This document shows positions 9,340 to 29,900 of a stretch of DNA of 64,000 nucleotides, one piece after another. Source of the DNA: Bombyx mori (taxonomy: Eukaryota; Arthropoda; Insecta; Lepidoptera; Bombycidae); NCBI RefSeq assembly GCF_030269925.1, contig NC_085131.1, forward strand, positions 8,479,501 through 8,543,500. Reading direction: 5' to 3'. The translations under genes and the position numbers were made by a program. Each line of letters opens with the position of its first letter. Position 1 is the stretch's first letter. Below the pieces are notes generated by a model. It was not told where the DNA came from. It saw only the letters and a program-made list of their open reading frames with translations, and made no database searches.

Positions 9340-9860
9340 TTTACATTATTCCAGTCCAGCGATCGAATCCAGTGCTGGATTGCTTACTGGAAAAATGTAA
9401 ACCGGCACTGGAATGCACTGAATCCAGTTAGCACTCCAGTCCAGGAACTGGATTGGCGGTCTACTTTTGAATCCAGTACATACAATCCTGTACCATTCCA
9501 GTGCTGACACAGTAAACATATATTGGTTGTTTTTGCGGATTACTGTGGCCAAGAATGAATTTAAATATGGTGAAGAAATTATCTGAACATCAAATTTTAA
9601 AGTTTGTCAGCTTATACAGAGAAAATCCTTGTTTATGGGACATGTCATGATTAATTGAAACTAATGATAACAGTTCCTTATCAACCTCATTAATAACTTC
9701 CTATAGCAAGAGTAATTGAGCATGTTTGAAACACTCTCGAAACTGATTTCTTCTTGAAATCATTATCACTCTAGAGTTCACACTTCAACGGCTTCTAAAT
9801 AACTGGAATAATGTAGACGTTACAGATCCTCGCTGGATCACTGGACTGGAATAATGTAAA
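9340..9860. mobile_element. Short DNA transposon-like element with 20-bp TIRs
   Basis: tttacattattccagtccag at 9340-9359 is repeated exactly in inverse at 9841-9860. The subterminal regions contain many scattered ccagt/actgg motifs, as seen in hAT-type elements. No transposase frame is present and I could not find a target duplication. Non-autonomous, family unknown. Confidence 0.65.
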
Positions 9861-10305
9861 ACGTGCATAAGTTAATATAACTGACATGAGTTGGTTTTTT
9901 TATTTCATAGTATGGATTTATTCCCTTTGCCTGTCTAATTGGACAAAATAAACAAAAAATCTATTTTTGTTTTTCAATGCACTTCTGGTCTTTTTGCCAA
10001 ATCTTCATGAAAAGTATTTAAATGAAATAAATTTATTTCTCATTAACTATGCGATGGAAATACGTGAATAGGAACGAGGTAAGGCGAGTTGTCTCAGTAA
10101 AATATTGGAATTTACTAACACTATCAGAAAAATCCGAGAAACTGTGTCTTTTTAACTTTAGTACACTGCTATGGGACTATGGAGCTGTCTAGAGTGCCAT
10201 CAACAATTGTGGCAAGTTTTATCACAATTGAACGAATGGCATAAAAACGCTTAAAGCACAAATATGTTAGCATACATTAATTTTTATCTATATAATTAAT
10301 TGTGA

Positions 10306-10530
10306 GTGTACATTATATTAGTGTACATTATATTAGTGTACATTATATTAGTGTACATTATATTAGTGTACATTATATTAGTGTACATTATATTAGTGTA
10401 CATTATATTAGTGTACATTATATTAGTGTACATTATATTAGTGTACATTATATTAGTGCACATTATATTAGTGTAAATTATATTAGTGTACATTATATTA
10501 GTGTACATCACATTAGTAAACATTATATTA
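10306..10530. repeat. 15-bp minisatellite, about 15 units
   Basis: The unit gtgtacattatatta is repeated head to tail. The first ten units are identical and the last five carry a few substitutions. Because the period is a multiple of three, open frames run through it on both strands; these are not genes. Confidence 0.95.
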
Positions 10531-11159
10531 GTGCATTAGTAGTGTAAATTATATATTTTATTTCAATTTTCAAAATTTCGTGTTTAAAGTCGCAATCAGA
10601 TAGATAGAATTTATAAACGTTGCTTTGGAGTTGTCTTTACGGGGCTGGGTTTAACAGTTGGTTTTATGGTAAGGTGGATTACGTTTAGAATGAGTTAATA
10701 AATAGGATAACTAGATCATAGTTATCATTTAAAATCATTATATTTCAATCGTTATCAAAAAAATAATTATTATACATTATTATAAAAATAATAATTATAA
10801 ATTAATTACATTATATATATAAAAATATATTGTAAATTTAATTGAAAATATAAAATAGGAGTTCAACGGTAACGTCATTCTTTAGAACACGAAGAGTTCT
10901 CTTGGATTCAACTGGTCATATAACTTAAGATATTCATGCAATTCTGCAGCTAACCATACAAAGATGAGTTACGTGAGTTCATATGTAGTCATTATCAGAC
11001 TAATTATTATAGGTGTTATTGAAAGCGTAGGTATTTGTTTCGACCGTGATATTGTGTGGTATAACTTGCTGGTTGTTATTGGTTTGGTAAAAATTGTACC
11101 TAGTGAGGTAAAACATGTTTCAAATATTTCAACATTCTCATCACCATGATCATTATAAT
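10531..11159. other. AT-rich intergenic stretch
   Basis: Very AT-rich (around 10740-10860 nearly only A and T). No gene, RNA or repeat recognised. Confidence 0.4.
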
Positions 11160-11690
11160 AATACTAGCGGACCCGGCGAACTTTGTTCCGCCACACAGTT
11201 TGTTTTAAACACGTCAACTTTTTTATTTATTTATTGCTTAGATGGGTGGACGAGCTTACAGCCCAACTGGTGTTAACTGGTTACTGGAGCCCATGGACAT
11301 CTACAACGTAAATGCGCCACCCACCTTGAGATATAAGTTCTAAGGTCTCAGTATAGTTACAAGGGCTGCCCCACCCTTCAAACCGAAACGCATTACTGCT
11401 TCACGGCAGAAATAGGCAGGGTGGTGCTACCTACCCAACTTCAAAATTCTACTATAATTATCATAGAATATATTACGTTTCGCTGTCAGTTGCGTTTTGT
11501 TATTCAATATCAGTTGCGTTTTGTTATACCACGTTTTATGTCACGTCCAACGGGAACGTGATAAAAAGTATCCTTTGTCCTTCTCCTGGTTCTAAGCTAC
11601 CTCCTCACCAATTTTCAGCCTAATCAGTTCAGCCATTCTTGAGTTATAAATAGTGTAACTAACACGACTTTCTTTTATATATATAGATTA
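11160..11690 (+). repeat. Dispersed ctag...cccG repeat split by a SINE
   Basis: Begins actagcggacccggcgaact and ends in the atatatagatt tail after attttcagcctaatcagttc. A minus-strand SINE at 11226-11441 lies inside, so the SINE inserted second. Confidence 0.6.
11226..11441 (-). repeat. Bm1-like SINE body nested in another repeat
   Basis: Starts attgcttagatgggtggacg and runs through aaaccgaaacgcattactgc to gcagggtggtgctacctacc, the minus-strand form of the family. The tRNA-like head is missing. Confidence 0.85.
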
Positions 11691-12160
11691 TCATATCAAT
11701 ATTAAAACTAATATTTTGAGTAAATAGTGAAATAATGAATTCCACTTCCAAACAAATTAAACTTTAGACAGGTGAACCCTTACTTACCTGTAAAAGCGTA
11801 TTAAAGTTTTAATCCTGTGAAATTTTTAAGATATTCCGTAAACATCATGCGAAAGTTAAACAGTAACACGGGTCTGCAAAACGTCAACAGAACCCGCGAA
11901 ATTTAAAACAAAATACAAATTCAATTTGGACTGTCACCGGAAAATCAATAACTTCTTTTGGGGAAATGATTGGGTGCATCATCTATTAAGAGCAGACAGT
12001 ACTGTGAAGAAATAAGAAAACGTTACTCGGAAATTGGCGTTCAGCCAATTTTGAGATTATCTGCGAGTTTCAGTAGATGGACTGTGGGTTAAAACTATTT
12101 CGTGTTCTAAAAATATCATTTCGAACAAGGTTTTGTTTTTACTACTGCTACAATAAAATA

Positions 12161-14279
12161 ATGAAGCACGTGGAACTTTCATATACGAAAGACTTGATGC
12201 CAACATTAGGTCTTGGAACGTGGCAAGTATGTAACGTGTAAAATACACATACATTTGCATTTTTTATTATTTTATTATGTTCATTAAAACGTATTTTTCA
12301 GGCTCCCTCTGATGTTATAGAGTCTACTGTATACAAAGCCTTAGATTTGGGCTATAGGCACATAGATACAGCATTTAATTATAATAATGAGGAATCTATC
12401 GGAAGAGCCCTTAAGAAGTGGATTGATGATGGCAAAGGAACAAGAACTGATTTATTTGTCACGACTAAGGTAATTAGGCTACCTGCCGAAAATACTTTAA
12501 ATAATTTTCACTGAGTTCCACATTTAGTGTACGCATGTATATGTATGTACGTAGAATGTATGGTACTATATTATAAGATTAATGTCGTCAATTTAAGATC
12601 TATAGGTAAGTACATCCTGTGCACTAGTATCAAGTAAAGCGACTTTGCCAACGTGTTCAGAACGACTTCTACATTGACCCAATAACCTTATGTATTAAAT
12701 TGAATCCATCTTGCCTATTTGCTCGAATTAGTCACGCGTTTCAGTTTAACAGGTTAGACACCCGACACAATACAACAGGCTTCGAACTTATTTTTCACGG
12801 AAAGAGACGTCTAAGGGCTTAGGTACCTAGCTACTTTAAAATAAGTTGGTTTCAAGTTCACCTGGCTTCTTTAAAGAAGACCACTTTCCATTCACTTTCA
12901 ACGTTGAGGCCACGGACGCCAGTATTTATATTTATAAGTACATGAAAGTCAAATTACAATTCGAAATAAAATTAAGTTTGGGTAAGGCCCTATCCTTGAA
13001 ACTGAGCATCGACTTTATTATGGCATTCGTGTATGATTATTTATTTATAAGTAGGTACTACTCAGATAATCTTTACAGCTTCCTCACGTGGGTAATCGCG
13101 CATCTGATGTGAAGAAATTTTTAGAACTCCAGCTTAGTCGACTGCAGTTGGACTATGTCGATTTATATTTAATTCACGTTCCGTTCGGGTTCCACTGCGA
13201 TCCGGAGACGCTGACTCCAAGGGTCAAGAGTGATGGGGAATACGACGTAGATATGGATACCAATCATCTTACTATTTGGAAGGTACTCCAACTACGCAAT
13301 CTGTGATATATGTTGTAGGTAATTTACACAAAATATATACGTACAAAGTCACGGCCATGTTGATTCAGATTAAATAATCCACATAAATTATTGAATAAGT
13401 TTTGCTTTTGTTTGCTGGTAAGTTGTTAATGTAGCTCTTGGACATCAGTGAACTAACGAGTGGCATTACTGATGCCTAGCATTGATTATTTGGAACCTCG
13501 TTAAAAGAAGGCCATTCCATTCATTTGCATAATCCAGAGGCATTTACAGGAAATGGAACTATGTCAAAGGGAAGGTTTAATCCGTAATCTTGGTTTGTCG
13601 AATTTCAACGAGGAGCAGATAAGAAAAATTTCTAAGTCATCTACAATCAAGCCACAAGTCCTCCAAGTAGAATTGCATGCGTATTTCCAACAACAGGGAC
13701 TTCGGAAGTTTTGTACCGATAATGACATCGTAGTCACGGCTTACGCGCCTTTGGGTAGTCCCGGAGCTAAAGATCATTTCGTTACCAAATACAACTATAG
13801 GTTAGTTTAGTAAAATCTATTTATTCAAGGCATGTTGAGTTATAATATTAATAAAATTATTTTTAATTTATAGCCCGGATACGTTCCCCGATTTACTAAA
13901 CTTACCACCAGTAAAAGAGATTGCTGATAAGCACGGCCGAACACCAGCACAAATATTACTAAACTTCTTAGTACAACAAAAGGTCGTTGTAATACCAAAG
14001 AGCACAAGTGAACATAGACTAAGAGTGAGTTCTTATATAGTCTAAATAATAATGAAATATAGTGTTTTTGAAAATAAAACTAACAAACAATTTAATTTGC
14101 AGGAAAACATGAATATTTACGATTTCGAGTTGTCAGCGCCTGAAATGGATTTGCTAAAGAAGTTGGACAAGGGGGAGAGTGGTCGTATTTTTAATTTTCT
14201 ATTCTGGAAAGGTGTGGAGAAACACCCAGAATATCCGTTCCATATTGAAAAAATTGATTCCAGCAAAGACAAACATTAA
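12161..14279 (+). CDS. Aldo-keto reductase, complete, six exons
   Basis: NADPH-dependent oxidoreductase of the AKR superfamily, a cytosolic (alpha/beta)8 barrel reducing carbonyls; insect members include ecdysteroid and sugar reductases. Exons: 12161-12226, 12302-12469, 13079-13282, 13538-13800, 13874-14024, 14103-14279; phases close and give 342 aa. The start MKHVELSYTKDLMPTLGLGTWQ fits the family's first strand. The catalytic tetrad is complete: Asp and Tyr in YRHIDTAFNYNNE, Lys in LFVTTK, His in DLYLIHVP. GLSNFN and IPKSTSEHRLRENM are the usual substrate and NADPH-binding motifs. The exon 4 acceptor at 13538 was preferred over 13550 because RHLQEME keeps length and frame with related enzymes. 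MCM5 lies tail to tail 336 bp downstream. The physiological substrate cannot be deduced. Confidence 0.93.
12470..13078. other. Intron 2 of the aldo-keto reductase gene
   Basis: 609 bp without recognised repeats or RNA genes. An 88-codon open frame (12846-13112) runs through the exon 3 acceptor in another phase and has no family resemblance. Confidence 0.5.
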
Positions 14280-14513
14280 TTAATACGTTCATTTGAATAA
14301 GTTGCTATGGAACAGCATTATTGTAAGGCAACTATAAATAACCATTGATAATATATAATTAATTCCACTGAAGTATTTTTAAAATTATTTATGGTTTCAT
14401 TAATGTAATTTAGATTTTATTTAAAATTTAATTGCTGTTAAATTTGTGAAGCATGCAACTTTGTTATGTTGTTTTATCAGTAAAACTGATGATGTACGCT
14501 TGGCGCTTTGACC

Positions 14514-14519
14514 AATAAA
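14514..14519 (+). promoter_or_regulatory. Polyadenylation signal of the aldo-keto reductase
   Basis: AATAAA 235 bp after the stop codon; the first clear match downstream. Confidence 0.55.
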
Positions 14520-14593
14520 TGCAATTTCCGCATTAATAAAATTCGTTTAAAACGGAATCAAATCACTTTTTTATTTAAAAAAACTGAAGAAAT

Positions 14594-14599
14594 TTTATT
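14594..14599 (-). promoter_or_regulatory. Polyadenylation signal of MCM5
   Basis: tttatt on the plus strand (AATAAA on the minus) 17 bp beyond the MCM5 stop. The convergent signals are only 75 bp apart, so the two transcripts probably nearly touch. Confidence 0.55.
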
Positions 14600-14615
14600 T
14601 TTTTAAATTTTAAAC

Positions 14616-22496
<7,881 letters not shown>

Positions 22497-22599
22497 GTTA
22501 CTAAATCACAACCTAACTAACCCGTTATATGTTATTTAATTTAAATTTAAAACTAATTTTATCGTCACTGACAAGTTTACCTTTCCCAAACACATTTAA

Positions 22600-22610
22600 T
22601 TGGCGCGAAA
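22600..22610 (-). promoter_or_regulatory. E2F binding site of the MCM5 promoter
   Basis: The minus strand reads TTTCGCGCCAA, a full match to the E2F consensus, 104-114 bp upstream of the MCM5 ATG. MCM genes are classic E2F targets in animals, so G1/S control is likely. An older repeat starts directly on its far side. Confidence 0.75.
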
Positions 22611-22616
22611 CTTTTT

Positions 22617-22900
22617 TTTTTAAGGGATTTTATGACCTGGTTACTAAGACCTTTAGGTCAAGTCTTATGTTAATATAAATGATAACTTTTTTTTAAGTTA
22701 AATGATATTATGAAATGAAGTGAAGTTGATTATTAAGAAACATAGCATGAAATGAAATGAAAACGAAATAAAATGAAATGAGATGAGATGATATGGGATG
22801 AAATATTGTCTCAGTAAAATAGTGGTTATTTATTGAGACTTTTTGGAAGATCCCGAGAAGCTACATCCAGTGCCTTTGTTTCTTTGCCGCATTTGTGCAG
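22617..22900. repeat. Uninterrupted paralogue of the repeat split at 5.7/9.1 kb
   Basis: Inverse copy: aagggattttatgacctggt, rows of gaaatgaaat, gtctcagtaaaatagtggtt and ctttttggaagatcccgaga. It carries a single gtggt (accac inverted) where the other copy has the LTR element, so it shows the empty site. Confidence 0.75.
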
Positions 22901-23566
22901 GTCTATCCGATGATTTGCAAGCAAAGTAAATTGTCCTTTCGTAATAAGATGACATTATACAAAATTTGCATACGTCCAGTCATGAACTGTGCAAGTGTAG
23001 TGTTCGCTCACGCGGCTCGAATTACTTTGAAGCCCCTTCAAATCATCCAATTCTGTTTTTGCAGGATAGCCGTTGGAGCACCGTGGTTCATGAGGAACGT
23101 GGATCTTCACGACGATATGGAGTTAGACTCCATCAGTAGGTGTATACAGTCAGAATCGGTGCGTCATTTTGAGAAAGCGGCTCGACACGAAAACCCTCTT
23201 GCCGTGGCCGCTGGTAACTACATACCCGATCTTGCGGACCGAAACAGTCGACGTCGCCTTAAGCACGTCATTTTGGATCCTCCTGAGTAGGTGCTTTTAG
23301 GTACCTCGAGCACCGGTCATCGAAACCGTCGCGTGCGACGAAGGGTTCGGTAAGTAAATTAACCCACAGACACAGCTCACTGAGTTTCTCGCCGGTTTTC
23401 CTTTTCAGTCGGTTGCGTTTCCGCTCCGTTGGTTGATTCTGCGAAGTACTGCTCTTGTTGGGTTATTGTTAGTAACGTCCTCAGGTTAGACCCCCGTGAG
23501 CTCACCTACTAGTTCAGTGACGCTGGCATAACCCTCTAACGATACCACCGTAGGTAGAAAAAAAAG
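22895..23566 (+). mobile_element. Jockey-type LINE fragment with RT C-terminal frame
   Basis: An open frame (22895-23290) encodes the end of a jockey-type ORF2 just after the reverse-transcriptase domain: FRNKMTLYKICIRPVMNCAS, FAHAAR, CRIAVGAPWFMRNVDLHDD and RRRLKHVILDPPE. It is followed by the family's 3' UTR and an A-rich tail. 5' truncated, so dead as a mobile unit. Between MCM5 and the dynein gene. Confidence 0.85.
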
Positions 23567-23574
23567 TGATTCAT

Positions 23575-23680
23575 GCCTTCCCGTTTGGATTGGGACAGCC
23601 ACTATGCAATTGAGACCTTACTGGAGCATGTTGACATCACAATGTGGATGTTGGCACTGCACTTGAGTAACAAAACACCA
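23575..23680 (+). repeat. Very degenerate SINE-like fragment
   Basis: ttggattgggacagccacta, tgcaattgagacctta and gcatgttgacatcac resemble the middle of the Bm1-like SINE with many changes. Weak call. Confidence 0.3.
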
Positions 23681-23863
23681 GAACAATTTAATTAATTGAG
23701 CTTGAGTTCGAAGGCTCAATTTCAATTTAATAAAATCATTATACCTAATATTTTTATTTTATTTGTTTATTTCTCTTTAAAATTAAAGGAGGTGATCATT
23801 TTTAACATTTCATCGCTACTATTTTAAAACCTCAACTGTTTGTAAAATTTAAATTACGGCGGG

Positions 23864-23877
23864 GTTGCTATGGTTAC
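23864..23877 (+). promoter_or_regulatory. X-box-like (RFX) motif of the dynein gene
   Basis: GTTGCTATGGTTAC matches the palindromic X-box GTTGCCATGGCAAC at 11 of 14 positions and breaks the degenerate consensus at one. It lies 121-134 bp upstream of the dynein ATG, the usual distance for RFX-controlled ciliary genes. Confidence 0.55.
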
Positions 23878-23997
23878 GAATTTGTTGATTAAATATCGAT
23901 CGATTGTTTTGAGTTGTATGCAAATATCTCTTATTTAATTACGCAAAATGAAAGTATAACGAATGTTATCTAGTTAATTTATGAGTCAAATTTAGTC

Positions 23998-26900
23998 ATG
24001 GGAGATGTAAGTGAAAATAGAAGTTATTTTTAATTAAATAGGAGGAGATATTTTTATAATTATTTTGCCTTTGTCGACATTGGCGATAAATATTCAATAG
24101 ACACTGAACTGACAAAAAGTAGTAAATTAAGCCTATTTTGCAATATCATAAGGGCCTGTATACCATAAGAATAAAAACGTATAAGCATATTATGTTGCAC
24201 GTATGCGTTTTTTTCCCCAATGGGCTACCCAAAGCCAAATTTATAGGATTTTTTTCAGCAAAGATGTTCCAATGACTGGAACGATTTGCGATTTAACCTT
24301 AGATAGTGCAGTCACGGGCTAATCTAGCACAGTATGCTGTCTCTTGTTCAACTCCTACAGCTTCATTGTCATTTTAACATTACACATTTCTACTGTGGAG
24401 TATTTGAAGCGCCTGAAATTATAGTGAAATAAATGAATTAAAAGAGAGTAACAGGTTATTTTTAAGAACTTTATGGATATTTGGAAATACAAAATTAGAT
24501 TAGCCTACAATAATTATTTTTTCACAACAAATAGAAACAACAAGAGATCACTCGTTTATTTAATTTTTAATTAAGAATGGGCTGGTTAAACTATGGATAT
24601 TACTATAAATAGATTAAATGATTTACGTATGTTAATTTTGAAAATCAACAAAATAAGGTTTAAATAAAATAAAATGAAAACGATTTTTTTGCACGTAACC
24701 TTTATTTTGGTTGCTCATTTTAGAAAGAAGATGTCGATACTCGTCTGGAGTTTATGAGTGAATACCTACTGAAGACATTAAAGCAAAAGGCAGACAAGTG
24801 GGCTAAGTTCATCACTGGAGATGAAAGAGTGGGTTTAATAAGCTCTTATATGTTTATTAGATAATTTAATTACTAACGCATTTTGATGAAAATGCAATTC
24901 AGAAAATTGTATAACCTGATTACTTGAGCACTTAACACCAGGTTCATTCACCACTCTATGCAATAAATTGTTTGTTTAATTTCAGCATATTCTATTTAGA
25001 TATTTTGATATGCCAAAATATGACATAATAGTCTTTCGAATGAACACGGCTGGCATGCTAACATGTTCGACAAGTTTTCCACCTATAAGCAGGGGAAAGA
25101 TGGTTTATTTCCTAAGAAATGTTGACGATAAAATAACACAAGCCAATTTTCGTAAGGTACTTATTTATTTATTATTTATGGCTACGAATTGTTTTAAATG
25201 TGCGCGACAATTTACACTATTAAAATATTATTTAGTGAGCTCTCACCAGGATTGTTTTAACCTAGTACGTTACCTTTAAAGGTCTATGGTTACCTTGAAC
25301 CACGGAATAGATACACAAGGTTATCTATTCCGTGCCTTGAACGGTTTTGAAACAAGCGAGAGTGTTGACCGGAACTAGGCCTGTATTATTATTATTATTA
25401 TAATGAAGTGTCGTGATTATGACGGAACCTCAGTTGTGTTCAATTAAAATCTTACCCGGACATATCTAGTTCCGCACAAGCTCTACAAAAAGCGAGTACG
25501 AGTAAATTTCCACCGTAAATAGACCCGTAGTGTGTATTTGCGGGTACTTTTTCTTTTTGACTACCTTATAGTGATCCTGAGCACTGTAACAAGGTTTTCA
25601 TGGTTGGAGACAATATTCTTGAGGAAATTCCGACATACATATATAGCAAGAAAATTGTAGCTTCAGTCAGTTGGGTTAATGTGAACATCACAAAATCCGA
25701 TGAAATTGGGATTTAATTACTTTATTCAGCCTATACTACTACTGAGGATGATGATGAATTTTCGTTTCTGACTTTTCAGGCAGTAACTATAGGTGAAATG
25801 TCAGGTAACGTTCTGATGGATCTGAGCGTGTTGGCCGATGAAGTAATAGGGCCTATGCTTTGTAATCCAGAGAATCAAAAGGGATGGCCTAAAATTGTGC
25901 AAAACGATATGAAGAGACATGTTAATGATTTAAGGAATTTAATGCATCAGGTTGGGATATAATTGTGTTTGTGGAACAGAATATTTCCCGGTCACGAGTA
26001 GTTTGACAAGATTACTTTATTGTTTTCGATGCTATAGGACTTGTAAATTGCTTAGATGGTAACCGGCTCACAGCCCACCTGGACATAAAGAATGTAAATG
26101 TCGCTACCTTGAAAAATAAGTTCTAAATCTCAATTCTGTAGTACGAAGACTGCTCCAACCTTCAACTCCGAACCCATTACTGCTTCGTGGCAGAATTAGG
26201 CAGGTTGTTGGCACCTACATGACGTCTTAGCACCAGTTATTTTTCTCGCTAATATTTCTTTTTTGACGATCCCTATGTACAAAACGCGTCTGTGTTCAAT
26301 GTGTATAAATGAATTTAAAATAATGCCCGTGTAACCTATTCTAATAAAACCTATTCATTGATCATTATTGTTTTGTACTGACCAATTTTTTTAGAGTCGA
26401 ATAAATTTAATGGCTTATCTATAATGCGTATCTTACGTTTGTTTCGTATAATATTCACAGCTGAAAGGCGAAATGTCGAGTCAGGTCATGCTACCCATGC
26501 CGGCTGGCGTCGAGAATATTTATCACGCGGAAGCTAGACTAAAAGAAAGGTAAAAAATACGTTTATGTGACAGAAATAGCGAAATAATGGTGACGACTTC
26601 ACAAAGTCTTACTGAAGTTTGTTTCATTATTTCAACTATGTATATATGAAGAGAATAATTTTAGAGTAAAATTGTATTTTTGTAGTGACGGTGAAGATGT
26701 CGATTTATACCTAAAGACCAACATCGAAGGCGCTGTCATAAAATGGGCACAACAAGTTCATGATTTGCTCAAGGAAGACTCTTATATGGGTGATTTATTG
26801 ATCTATTCATTAAATATGGATATTTTTGCATTTGTATTTGAATACTAATGTTTTTTTGCTTAAACAATACCTATAGCCTTTAAGAGAACAAGATTCCCAT

Positions 26901-29900
26901 TACCAACCGCCGATATAGAGTTCTATAGTACCAGACTCCGCAACCTTGAGGGCATATATTCTCAACTAAGGGATCCTCGCGTCAAGAGAATGGCCAATTA
27001 TCTGGAGGAGACCCAAAGCGTTTATCTCAATTGCTTCAAGTCTATGCTAACTAATGTGGTAGCCGGTGAGTCTTTGGCAGTTTGATGTATTTAAATAATT
27101 TATTTTGTATTTGTTATAAAAAAGAACATAATATTCCTAAATAGCCTAAAAGTACATGTTATTATCCGCAACATGCTTCGTCAAAAAGTACAATACTTAC
27201 TTTCAGCTACAAGAGTCGTCATGAGTAACATATAGGTCCACGCTAACAGCAATGCGGGCGTAGGCATCGGCTAGTCAAACAAGCCACTCTGGATCGTACC
27301 CGGCTCGAAAGTATTTGATGTATTTTGTCATAAATGAGCACACGAGCTCGCGTTCCATCTGGAGTTCACGCTCCGATTTGAACAACAATGTAGAAGTCTC
27401 GATTCCATTAGGATAACGACTATTGTAACTTTGAAAGCGAAACTATTGACTGCTTTACGGCAAATATCGGTCGATGTCGAACAGTGGAATTGGCCTATAG
27501 TTCATAATATGAACGATTAAAATTTAGTGAAATTTCAAGTCGCTTAATATGTCATTATCGCCTAAAGGATAGGATAATATTTTTTTTTTAGTAATGCTTT
27601 ATCTATCCATGAAACGGTATCTTCCAACGTAATTTTCACTTTTATCACGAGCATAAAAAAATATTTATTTTCATATCCAGTTTGGATTTTTATTAAAAAG
27701 CTTTTTGTTTGATTTTTGAAATTACCATTGCTAGAAAAAAAAAACCAAATTCATTTAGAATTAGCAAGGAGTTTTTTTCACTAGCACGAGGACTGAAGTC
27801 TGGAGATCCAATAGAGAAAACTCTCACAAAACAAATCTCATTTGTTTTCTCTCAAATCTTATTTGTTTTGTTAACAGCCATCGTCGAGTGCCGTGACATT
27901 TACGTGTACCAAAAACCATTGATAATGCACTTTGAGACATTTGAAGGAACAGATTTTGCTGACGCGAAGAGTCTCATCCGACCCATGTTTCACTGCATCT
28001 GTCTCTTGTGGGGCAATTCAAGATATTACTGTAATATCGAAAAGCTAATTCGTAAGTTACGGTTCAAGTAATATTTTGTTTAATTTAATTGTCAAGAAAT
28101 ATTTGATGAATTTAAATGTTTTGATTACATAGTTTATGTAAAAAAAAACCCTAATAATAGTCTTGTGGTTTTTTAGCTTTACTTCGTGAAGTGTGTAACT
28201 TAGTTATCCAGCAGTGTACAAACTCCATAGACCCTACGGCCATATTTCAGGGAGACGCTGAAGAACAGCTTCTTAAAATAAGAAAAGCAATGAGCATTTT
28301 AAATCATTTCATGTAAGTTATAGGTATTTACTCACTCAGGTAAGAGTCAGGTAGGACTGTTATAGATGTGTGTGCGTTGTTGTTCGTTACTGAAAATTAC
28401 TTGAAAAAAAAACGGATATAAGAGCATTTGTGAAATGGCTAACGATCTAAAAAAAATTTAAATTTGGAGGGTTCCCGATATTTATGTCGTGTTAAAATTT
28501 AACTTTGTTTGTCACATGACTACAGACAGACCGCGTCCGCTACAAAGTTGTGCTTATCCGGCTATAACGCGAAACAGATAAACATATTTAAAAATATAAT
28601 TTTGCAGTGAGACTTATGAGGTAAATCGTGACAAAGTGCATACGTTCTTTCCCGGCGGCGTGATGCCGGTCCGTTGGTCTTTCGATTTTGACCGCGTGTT
28701 CATGCGGTTCAACGTGTACATGAAGCGTTTGAAAATGATCGAGAACATTCTAGAGTCGACCGTTGAAATACTGAAGTTGGAGAAAGTTGAATTTTGCGGT
28801 CTCAGAGGCAAGATCCTGAGTACTGAATGCATGAAGGTACAATGTTTAGATTGAGTGACGTATTATTTTTACTGGTGGTAGGACCTCTTGTGAGTCCGCA
28901 CGGGTAGGTACCACCGCCCCGCCTATTTCTGCCGTGAAGCAGTAATGTGTTTCGGTTTGAAGGGTGGGGCAGCCGTTGTAACTATACTGAGACCTTAGAA
29001 CTCATATCTCAAGGTGGGTGGCACATTTACGGTATAGACGTCTATGGGCTCCAGTATCCACTTAACACCAGGTGGGCTATGAGCTCATTCAACCACCAAA
29101 GCAAAAAAATTGCAAATTTACTGTTTCGATTATGATGATTGTGTATAGAGGCTAGCGTTTGGGTTGCATTGTTTAAGTAATTAAAACACAAAACACTAAC
29201 TGCCAACCCTATTCAATCCTTATCTAATCCCAACCCTAGGATTTATGTACATGAAAATATTTTGTCCTTAAAATAACAAGGGCATGGGTGATTTTTGTGA
29301 CACAAATCCTGCCAATTTTTGCTATGAAATAGACCTTCCTTCTGGAATGAAGGATTAGAGAGTTGTTATTCTGTAACGTACGTAATTGAGGTGTTTGTTG
29401 AGTCCGATAGTGGCTTTAAGTTTTAAAATACTGTTAAGTACATAGAACCATCAAACTAAGGCCATGGGCATTTACGCTATGAAATTAACTGTCTTTGAGT
29501 GAAAATGTATACGTATTGGTGGGTTGGGCAGTTTCAATCCACCGTCACTTATAACGATGGAGGAGAGTTCGGTGTTCCTTATAATTATGTAATATAACGC
29601 AGAATCCCTGTAGGTAAGCGAAACTGCATTGTCATTATTAAATACGTATGTACATTAATTTTTCTAATTTGACCACAAATATTGTCTGTTGTCAGGTTCT
29701 AGAAGAGTACACAATAATTTATCAAAATCTGGGTAATATGACGTACGATCCAGCCGATCCTGAAGATGAGAAGTTTCTTGCTGATTACGAAAAGCACATG
29801 GCCGTGCTAGAAGATGTTGATAGACGTCTTGCGTCTTTGTTCTCCCAAGGCTTAGACGAATGTCATAATTTAGAACATTTCTTCAAGGTATTTATAAGAA

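Noticed and set aside
10306..10530. CRISPR-like array
   Set aside because: Direct tandem units without spacers in a eukaryotic setting.
10296..10547. Long open frames on both strands through the minisatellite
   Set aside because: They only mirror the 15-bp period and have no start context or homology.
27709..28071. 120-codon frame starting inside dynein intron 7
   Set aside because: It runs through the exon 8 acceptor in frame, but its intronic part has no similarity to the family and the standard splice keeps the phase.
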